Positions 55,832 through 64,000 of a stretch of 64,000 nucleotides of DNA are shown piece by piece. The stretch covers positions 3,784,001 through 3,848,000 of the forward strand of contig CP084613.1 of NCBI GenBank assembly GCA_025917655.1, read 5' to 3'. Origin of the DNA: Chlorella sorokiniana. Lineage: Eukaryota; Chlorophyta; Trebouxiophyceae; Chlorellales; Chlorellaceae. The translations under genes and the position numbers were made by a program. Under the pieces are notes generated by a model that did not search any database, was not told the origin of the DNA, and worked only from the letters and a program-made list of their open reading frames with translations. Position 1 is the stretch's first letter, and each line of letters begins with the position of its first letter.

Positions 55832-58800
55832 ATGTTGCAATCGCGACCGGCAGCTGGGCGCTCACCGGCAGCTGCTGCTTCGACTCTCATCCTTTTGGCC
55901 TTCCTGGCTCTGCCAGCCTCAGCACGTGAGTTGCTGCTTATCCATGCCATACTGGCATTTACTATCACTGCTCTGACTGTCGTCTTCCTTGCCCACAGAT
56001 CTGACGACCTCTTCCTCCCTTGTGCGTTGCAGTGAAATGCGGGCCGAACGCAAACGGTGCCAAATGCCCATCCTCCAGCGAGTGCTGCAGCCTCTGGGTG
56101 CGCCAGTGTTGTGTGGTCTCGTGAACTGCCTGCAGTTGCCAGCATCTGCGCCCTTGAGCCAGCAGCGCACCGTCGCCCTCCATGCTGCAGGGATATTGCG
56201 GCACGGGGACGCGCTTCTGCGGGCCTGGCCGGTGCCTGAGCGGACCGTGCCAGCGAGCACCTCCAGCAAAGCAACCCGCAGCCAAGCCAGCCCCTAAACC
56301 CAGCAAAACGCTGTCCCGCGGAGTGTTGGAGGTGGAGCATGGCACGACCGCTAAGATGAAGTGCGCTGCGGGCGAGTGATGACAGGCTTCTGGGGCATCA
56401 GATATGGCAACCCCTGCAAGAAGTGCTCCTCTCCGTTGGCTGAACGGTGAGCAGCCAAGGTCGTCGCTTGCTTGGGATGTGCACCGTGCCTGTGTGGGCT
56501 GTGATGCCACCTGTTGCCATCACCTCTGCTGAGCAGCACGCCTTGGGTCGCTGCATGCAATCAGCCGTGCGCATCCCACTGTTATTGCATTGCAATTCTG
56601 CTGCAGGGTGGTAAGGAGTGCATGTCTGCGCAAGAATTACTGCGCCGTCCCGGTGGTCACCAAGTCGTTTGGCAACCCTTGCCCGGGGTGCCCAAGACGC
56701 TCCGCCTTGGCTTCAAGTCAGTGTGACTTGCACTGTTACCATGCTGTTGCTTGGCCTGGTACCGAGGGTGTGCCGTCTTTGCACTGCTACTGAGCAGGTG
56801 CGACGTGTACAAGCCACCCACCCCAAGCCCGCCCCCAAGCCTGCGCCCAAGCCCACCCCAAGCCGAGCAGCGTTTCCCGGGGTGTGATGGAGGTGCCGCA
56901 CGGCCAGACCGCTAAACTGAAGTGTGCAGCAGGGAAGCTTATGACAGGCTTCTGGGGCATCAGGTATGGCAACCCAAGCAAGAAGTGCTCATCCCCGCTG
57001 GCTGAAAGGTGAGCTCACCTGGGATGCGCCTCTGCCCGAGAGCAGATGCCTGCAGCGGCCGCGACCAGGGCAAACGCTGCTTGTCTGTCCGGTTTGGCGG
57101 CCTTCTGTATGCTGGCGCCCTCGCTGCAGCCAGACCTCTTGCTGGCCTGGCTGCAGGGTGGTCACCAGGGCTTGTATGTTCAAGAACTACTGCGCCGTCC
57201 CGGTGGTCGTCAAGTCGTTTGGCAACCCGTGCCCGGGGGTGGGCAAGACGCTCCGCCTCGGCTTCAAGTAAGCCTGGGGACTTGATCCTTCTGTAGCTGC
57301 ATGCACTGCGCTGCAGCCCGGCTTGGACACAACCCAGAGGCAGGAGCCAGCTGGCTGTTGCTGATCACCACCGCTGCCTCGCAGGTGTGAGGTGTGGAAG
57401 GGCCCCATCCCCAAGCCACCGCCCAAGCCAGCCCCCAAGCCGTCCCCCAAGCCAGCCCCCAAGCCCTCCCTAAGCCAGCCCCCAAACCCAGCGGCAGCGC
57501 TTTCTACTCCTCACTGTTTGGCCGCGAGGGTGAGCTGTGGCGGGCCACCGGCAGCTTGGCGGACTACAGCTATGCCGGCTACATGGGCCTGCAGCGTAAC
57601 ATCCCCGACGCACGTGCCTACCCCAACCGCTTCAACGTGCGCGACTATGGAGCCAAGGGCGATGGGGAGACGGGTGGGCACAAGGGAGGGTTGAGCCAGG
57701 CTTGCCCGGGCGACAACCCCTGCACCGGGGTCGGCTGCCCAGCCTTGCCTTGCCTTGCACCTCGCTGCCCAACTCGTCCCAAGGTACCTTGCTGTCGCCG
57801 GTTGCCTTGCAATCCAATCCAATTACCATGGCTGATGATGAGACTCGTGTGCTTGCTCCCCGGCTGCAGATGACACCAAAGCCATTCAGGCTGCGGTGAA
57901 TGCGGCGGCAGCCGCGTCCGACATTTTAAACACGTACGACTGCAGCACGCCGTACCGCCAGAAGCGCTGCCTGGTGAGGGCTGGACAGCGCCCCATGCCA
58001 CTTGCTACTGCGCCTAACATGCCATGCCAGCTGCATTTTTTTGCCCCATACACGGCTGTGCGCTGATGGTCTCCTTTGCAGCGCCCCCACAACGGTTTCT
58101 TGAACCAAGGGAGCCAGGGGGTGGCTGTCTATCTCCCTGCGGGCACATACCTGGTGACCCAGAGCATCGAAATCGTAAAGAGCAACATCGTGCTGCGCGG
58201 TGCTGGGGTGAGAGGCTGGGCAGTTCAGGGCCGGCAGAAAAGCCTGCCTTCTTGCTGCAGTTGCGTTGCCATCCACGGCTCCTGACCAGTGCTGAGCTGG
58301 CAACCAAAAGCTGCTCCCTTCCCCGCAGCGTGGCAAGACCACGCTCTACATGCCCAAGCCGCTGTCTGCCATCTATGGCAGTCGCCGGGCGTGGTCCTTT
58401 GGCGGCGGCTTTGTCATGTGAGGCCAGCCCTGAGCTGCTGTGCAGCCGCGCCGTTCAGGCTGCCAACCCAGCAACCCCTTCCATGCTGCTGGCAATGCCC
58501 GCACTGCTGCCGCAATTGGCATGAGGCTTGCCACCGCTTCTGCTGCCCCTGCCCTGCAGCATCGACGGCAACAATGCCGGCAGCAACCAGCAGCAGTACA
58601 CTCTGACCAAGGTCACCGACAACGCTACCAAGGGCAGCCGCCGCATCCAGGTGCGCTGCAGCACCTGCGCACCTGCCCTGTGCGGCAGCTTCTACGCGAA
58701 AGCATGGGATCGTGAGGGCTCTTGCCTGGTCAAGGTCTGACCCCCAGGAACTTGTCAACGCCGTGTTTGACGCCCGGGATCCGTTCGAATGTTTGATCAT

Positions 58801-61366
58801 GCTGCATGCAGGTGGAAAGCTCGGATGAGATCGAGGTTGGGCAGTGGGTGCGGCTGTACGCCCGTGCCCCCTCCCCCGCTCGCCGCCGCTCCCTGCTCCA
58901 GAGCAGCAGCGGCGGCGGCCGGGCGGCAAACCAGCCAGGCTACCTGCCCCTTAACACCACGGCGCTGCGGCACCAGCTGGAGGTGGCCGCTGAGCGTGCC
59001 GCTGCAGAGCTGGGAGGGGAGGGCGTGACGGCGGCAGCGCAGCCCGGCACCCTGGATGCTTACCTGTACGGCGATAATCTGGTTGACAGCGGCACAAGTG
59101 AGCAGGCACCTGCCCTGAAGCGCCAGCTGCCATTGCCGTGCTGGCTGCTGCCCTGCAGCGTGCAGCCAGCTTGGCTTTGCCCGCCAGCAGGGCAGCAACC
59201 TGCCAAACGGGCAAGTGCTGCTTGCTGAGGGGTGCAAGGCCGCTGGGAGCTTGTGGGTGTGCCGACTGATGCATCCTTGTTCTCCTGCGCCTGCGCATTG
59301 CAGACGCCTTTGCAGGGTCGGACCACATCCGCTTCCCGTCACGTGTGGTGGCCAAGGGGCAGGGGTGGATCCAGCTGGAGCGCCCCTGCCATACGACATA
59401 CGCACGCGGTGGCAGGCGCGCCGTGGGCGTCTGTTTGTGTTTGTTAAGGGGAGGGTGCACGGGGCGCGCAGCCACCGTTGCTGACTGCTGTCTTCTCCCA
59501 GCCTGCAGCTGTCATCCTCAAAGCCATTTCCATGCTCGGACTGCAACGACATTTTGTATGCTCAGCTTCTCCTTCCTTGGTTCTGGACCCCCCCCGCCCC
59601 TGCCCACCAACCTTCCTCCCGGGATTCTTGCGGTCTGCAGGTCTACGTGTACCGCCTGTACGCCACCGTGCAGCACAGCGGCGTGGAGGACTTGAGCTTC
59701 AAGTTCAAGCACGGTCCGCCTTGTACCTTGCTGCCGAAGCTCGGCTAATGATTGCCACGCTGGGCCTTGTCCCAGGCCCCCTGCTTAGCTTATCGAGTCG
59801 CTTTCTTGCACACCCTGCTAAGAGGGGGTGTTGAATGGGTCACCCCATGCCCCTGTCCCCCCTCCCCCGCCAGATTTCTACACCTGCCACCTCTGCTGCA
59901 AGGGCTACAACGCCATCACCATCACCTCGGTAGCCAACTGCTGGGTCCGCGGGGTGAGTGCAGAGTGAAGCACCCTGCGCCTGTACCCCGGCGCCTCCGC
60001 ACCCGCCCTGGCCAGCCCGCCCCTGCCCTTGACCAGGTGCAGCCGCAGCTGGGTGCGGCGGCCTCTCTTGCCGGCGCAGGCCTGCTGTTCTGATCCACTG
60101 CAGCCCACCATGACCTTCCTCTCCCCCACTTCTGCTCACCTCCACCGCTGCCCCAGGTTGACATCATCAACGCCGACAACGGCATCTTCATCAGCGGCTC
60201 GGACTTTGTCAGTGTGCGGTACGTGGGCATCAAGGTGGAGTCGGCCCGCTGGAAGCCCGACACCCAACCCGACAACGGCCACCACGCGATCTCACTGGGC
60301 CGCTCCGCGACGTCTCTGTCCGCTTGTGAGGGGGCGGCGGGGTGGGGTTGGGCGCTCGCCGTAAAATGCTTGGGGTCGGGGGTCTCCGGCTCTCCTGGTG
60401 GCGCCAGCTCACAGCGGCACGCTCAAGCTATGCGCTGACGTCGCCATCCTGACGCCTCCCCGCAGCTTCACCATCACCAGCCAGTACATGCACGACATGT
60501 CCCTGGACGGCTTTGCGGAGCGCAATGTGAGGGCCCATGGCATACGCTGCGTGTACAACAGACAGCAGACAGCATATGCATCGCGGGCCGGCTGCCTGGC
60601 CAATGCAACCGCGTCGCAGCTTGGTGTTGCATGTGTCGTGCCCTGCCCTGCGTGCCTGCAGGTTTTCTCCAGCGGCATCGGCGTGGACATGAACATGGAT
60701 CTCCACCGGGCTGGTGAGAGTGTCTCATGCGCCACAGCCTGCACAGGGTCGTATTATGTGGCTTTGTTTTGTTTTGCAGCATTCCGCCCGGCTGCCTCTG
60801 TGACGACTGCTGCTGCCCATGCTCCTGTCCAGGTCCGCACAACAACCTGTTCAGTTACCTTCGGCTGGGCCGCGGCACGCGTGCGTTTGCCAGCGGCGGC
60901 GACGACAACCGCGGCGCACACGCAGGCATGGCACAGCTGCTGCCTGCTGCTGCCCGCGCCTTGCATCACGTCTAGCGCAGCCTCACCCTCTCTGCCACTG
61001 ATCTTGTTGGTGACCAGGCTGGCGCCGCGCCCTTCCACACGCTGCTGCCCGGCTGCAGGTGCCAACAACACTTTCTGGGAGGTGGCCCCCTCGGCACCCG
61101 GCAGCAAGGTGGCGCTGCCCCCATGCGATTTCGGGCCCATGTTAAACTTCATGGGCTCGTACTTGCCCCCTGTGCCTGCGAAGACGCGGCGCGGCATGCT
61201 TGCCGCCGCTGACAGCACGGCAGGCTCCAATGCAGGCTCCAGCGATGCAGCAGCCTGGTGCACGCAGACCCGCTGGCGCGTGCAGCTGGTGCCTGCGGGG
61301 CGGCTGCTGTCCCCAGCCAATCTGTTTGACGCAATGACAGCCACCCGGCAGCGCCGGCTGGGCTAG
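55832..61366 (+). CDS. Secreted protein B: hevein domain, two SUEL-type lectin domains, Pro/Lys-rich linker, beta-helix
   Basis: Twenty exons. Exon 1 (55832-55925) is a signal peptide. One hevein domain spans 56033-56097 and the start of 56191-56446 (CCSLW then GYCGTGTRFC). Two SUEL/rhamnose-binding-lectin-like domains follow: exons 56191-56446 and 56607-56716, then 56798-57008 and 57157-57267. Their shared motifs are MTGFWGIRYGNP, KKCSSPLAER and KSFGNPCPG...KTLRLGFKC. A KPAPKP linker precedes the beta-helix, which opens GELWRATGSLADYSYAGYM and FNVRDYGAKGDGETDDTKA. Later blocks are VAVYLPAGTYLVTQSIEIV, VDIINADNGIFISGSDFV, GIGVDMNMDLHRAGPHNNLF and CDFGPMLNFMGSYLPP. Slips occur near 56377, 56690, 56860 and 57470. 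GC donors follow 59415 and 60925. The last exon is 61059-61366. Confidence 0.8.
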
Positions 61367-62728
61367 CCCTCCAGCTCAGGCCTGCCGCGGTGCCAGCCTG
61401 CCGCTAAGGCTGGTTCTGGGAGGCGCTGTACCTACTGGACACTGATTTGGCTTCGCCATGCAAATAACGATGCAGGGCAGCTTTTGCCAGACAGTTTCGC
61501 TGTTTTACGCAGGCTGAGCCATTTCCACTCAGCTCGACGGTCCCCGATTGGTCCCCATTCATTCTTGAACACTCCATTTGCTACCCATCTTGTACCTGTT
61601 CAATTAATCTGTTGCATGGCTGATGTAAGACTGGTTTGAAGCAATTTCTAACTGTTTCAAGCTCAGGGTGGGTCACGCAAATGGTGACGAGTGTTTCGGC
61701 GCCAAGTGGTGGTGTGCGGTGCTGAGGGGACCACGCACAGTGAGGCGTGTTGCTGGATCGTTTACTTATCACAGCTGCAAACAACATCATATGACACACC
61801 AAACCCGCCAGTTCAGTCCAAGCGTCCCTTGCAAGCTGCGGCCTCTGGGCGCCCGCTGTTGGCCAGTGCGTCCGCCCAACCCCTGCGCAAGCAGATGTTG
61901 TGGCGGCAAACAACAGCGCACCTTGCTGTAATACTACCTGCCGCCAGGATGATACAGGGGATGTGGCTTGGTACATTGAGGACGTCCCGCTGGTCAAGCA
62001 GATAGCGCCAGGAGACCAATCTGTTGGCCATTGGCGAGAGGCGGCTGGCAGCGGCAGCGCAGCACTTGGGGGATGGGCTCTCTTGCAGGGTAGCAAGGGG
62101 GGCGCAACGGCTGTGTGGGTGCCGTATCCTGAGTGAATCATTGTGAACGAGCGAGTAACTTTCGCCCGCCTTGTGACAACAGGCTGCAAATGAAGCGGGA
62201 ACACAGCGGCGCGTGTATGTCTGCGGCGGGCACAATGCTGCCACCCATTTCCAGAGCTGAGACTCAATCTTGTCTGGGCTGTGTCTATAAGCGGATTTGC
62301 CAGCTGATTGCGGAATGGAAAAGCGAATGGAAGCTGGGGAAGACGTTGGATGGCGCGCGGCGTGCTTTGCGTGTTTTGGGCGGTTGCCCTTCTTTGCGGT
62401 CAGAGGGCCGGCTCTTCACACTCCTATGCAACACTCAGCTTCCGAACTCTCTTGTTGTCTCAGTGCTCATGATCACGTTTCAGCCTATCGTCTGAGCCGG
62501 GCGGCGAAAGAACACAACTGCCGGTGCTCGGCCAGCCAGGTTCGCCTTGGAGAGGGTTTCTTGCGTTGCATAGACTCAATATGACTATCTCAATTGTTAT
62601 TTGACGGCCAGCACGGCTGAAACTCCCGGCAACTGCGCCTGCCCACCGCGCATTCGCTCGTCGGTTTCCCGCTGAGGGGCTTTCCTGCCTTTATGCAGGT
62701 CGGCAATTGGCCTGAAATACACAGAATC
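61367..62728. other. Intergenic region between paralogues B and C
   Basis: About 1.36 kb. TGTAA occurs at 61624-61628, about 260 bases past B's stop. A 228-codon open frame on the minus strand (61581-62267) has no recognisable motif. Confidence 0.4.
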
Positions 62729-64000
62729 ATGGTTTTAGGCGTCAAGGCCGTAGTTTTTGTCTTGCTAGTGGCAGCGGCTCCCGTTGTTCCTGCGGCAGCC
62801 GCAGGTAGGGACTGGCCTAGGACAGGTGCATGTCTTGCAAGCCACCTCCATCGCGCATCACATCTCAATGCATGCCGCTGCAGGAGCGGGAGGCAAGCAG
62901 AAGGTTTCTGCTCAGGGCACCGACGATTTGGTTGTCGTGCCGTCACCACCCGTTGGCCCCGGTGCGCTACCCAGCGGCCCCGACGGCACGGTCATTGTGG
63001 GCGATGAGAGCGCTGCCTACACTGGCTGCGGTGTGGGCGAGATCATTTCTGCCATCATCGACCCCGTGTACGGCAACCCCGCCCTGGGCTGCAATTCCAC
63101 CGACAGTTACAGGTGTGGCGTGTGCCGCGGTGGGGTCTTTGACGAGAAAGAGCCCTGCTGCCAAGGCAGTGCCAATGCCTGCGTTGCTTGCCCTGCGCCA
63201 GTGCCGACCCTGCAGTCATCAGCTCGACGTGCCCCTGGCATGCCTAGGGCTTAGACCCCGTCCTTGCCGCGGTGTTGTGACCGGCAGGATCGTGGCGGCA
63301 GGGTGCCTCGGCGAGCAGGAGTGCGTGGTGCGGGCCTCAGCCGACGTTTTTGAGGATGGCTGCCCTGGTGTGGGCAAGACTCTGAGCTTTGGCTACACGT
63401 GAGCGCCTGCCTGACCAGGGATGGCCAGATACAAGGGTCTGCCACTCGGGGTACCTGCAGCGATGTTTGCGCATCGTTGGACAGGGCAGCACACTGGGCT
63501 GTCAATTGACAGTATTCTGGCTTGTGCTGTGCCATGACTGAAGGCCTGCTGCTGCTCATTCCTTCCCTGCGCAGCTGTTCATCCGCCATCCAAATGCCGC
63601 CGTCGCCTTCGCTACTGCTGCCCTCGCCGCTGCCGCCATCACCGGCGCCGCCGTCCCCAGCCCTCCCACCCAGGAGCCGCCTTCGCCGCTGCCACCTTCC
63701 CCTTCGCCGCCATCCCCAGCGCCTCCAAGCCCTCAGCCCCCATCACCCAATCCGCCCAGCCCCCGCCCCCATCGCCCAATCCCCCAGCCCCCAGCCACCC
63801 AGCCCGCGTCCCAGCCCGCCGCCGCCAACAAACAATGGCAACCAGCAGGTCTCGCAGCTGTGGGGCTCCAACGGGAGCTGTACCGCCCGGTGGCCGCCTG
63901 GGAGACTGGAGCTACGCCGGATACCAGGGTGACACATTTTGGGGCCTTGGGCGGGCATGTGCATGGTGGTGGGGTGGGTGGGGGCCGGGGTTGGGGGGCG
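62729..64000 (+). CDS. Secreted protein C: lectin-like head and Pro-rich linker, beta-helix cut by the window edge
   Basis: Exons 62729-62804, 62884 to about 63170, 63288-63398 and 63575-63928 are visible. Exon 1 is a signal peptide (VVFVLLVAAAPVVPAAA). A cysteine-rich head follows: CGVGEIISAIIDPVYGNP, YRCGVCRGGVFDEKEPCC, then CLGEQECVVRASADVF and CPGVGKTLSFGYTC. Its second half matches the SUEL-type lectin end seen in protein B (CPG-x-G-KTL-x-x-GF-x-C), so it is a diverged single lectin domain; no hevein domain is seen. A Pro/Ser-rich linker ends at QVSQLWGSNG, and with a one-base slip near 63875-63895 the sequence continues like A and B toward WSYAGYQG. The beta-helix is beyond the window. 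The exon 2 donor is uncertain. Confidence 0.68.

Noticed and set aside
61581-62267. A 228-codon open frame on the minus strand between genes B and C
   Set aside because: It has no recognisable domain, no splice structure and a composition like other non-coding GC-rich stretches. Long chance frames are common in this sequence.
1-64000. Transposons, retroelements or virus-like insertions
   Set aside because: I saw no reverse transcriptase, integrase, transposase or capsid-like motif and no long terminal repeats. The intergenic stretches are short and show no duplicated ends.

Overview
The window looks like nuclear DNA of a green alga, most likely a chlorellacean trebouxiophyte (inference). The sequence is GC-rich. 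Genes are densely packed on both strands and split by many short introns with GTGAGT/GTGCGT-type donors and pyrimidine-CAG acceptors. Several genes have the chlorophyte poly(A) signal TGTAA downstream of the stop. The proteins are eukaryotic and photosynthetic: plastid ribosomal protein bL9, fibrillin, a VIR3-type plastid metalloprotease and PILS. All exon limits below were read by eye from splice signals, reading phase and protein motifs; no alignment or RNA evidence was available.

Layout. 1-1699 (-): peroxisomal 3-ketoacyl-CoA thiolase, running off the left edge. 2221-4002 (+): glyoxalase II. 4349-5752 (+): fibrillin-like plastid protein. 5919-7611 (-): ABHD11-like hydrolase. 8007-11826 (+): 5'-nucleotidase-family phosphoesterase. 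12276-15277 (-): DRG GTPase. 15727-17625 (+): VIR3/M41-like plastid protease. 17889-19152 (-): plastid bL9. 19650-20096 (+): HYPK. 20639-23335 (+): J-domain protein. 23675-26546 (+): LisH/CTLH-UBA protein. 26774-28144 (-): thiamine pyrophosphokinase. 28584-29512 (+): selenoprotein T family, with a SECIS-like element at 29600-29673. 30309-33585 (+): PILS carrier. 34166-35010 (-): unrecognised plastid-type protein. 35321-36532 (+): PDZ-like plastid membrane protein. 36994-38932 (-): SET-domain methyltransferase. 39314-41286 (-): KMO-like FAD monooxygenase. 42421-44987 (+): LARGE-like glycosyltransferase. 45267-49284 (+): CWF19L1-like protein containing an RRM. 49913-54859, 55832-61366 and 62729->64000 (+): three tandem secreted proteins that join carbohydrate-binding heads (hevein/CBM18 and SUEL-type lectin) to a pectate-lyase-type beta-helix.

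The left 49 kb is mostly unrelated housekeeping genes, often in divergent pairs sharing 310-520 bp of upstream DNA. The right 14 kb is a local gene family, probably made by tandem duplication with exchange of the N-terminal binding modules; a role in cell-wall or matrix glycan binding is inferred.

Two observations stand out. First, the SelT gene has a near-textbook SECIS element, yet the coding sequence lacks one residue exactly where Sec/Cys is expected. Second, the lectin/beta-helix cluster shows shuffled binding heads and an internal two-exon duplication. A caveat applies throughout: many conserved exons carry one-base frame slips, mostly in G/C runs, which look like consensus errors rather than gene decay.
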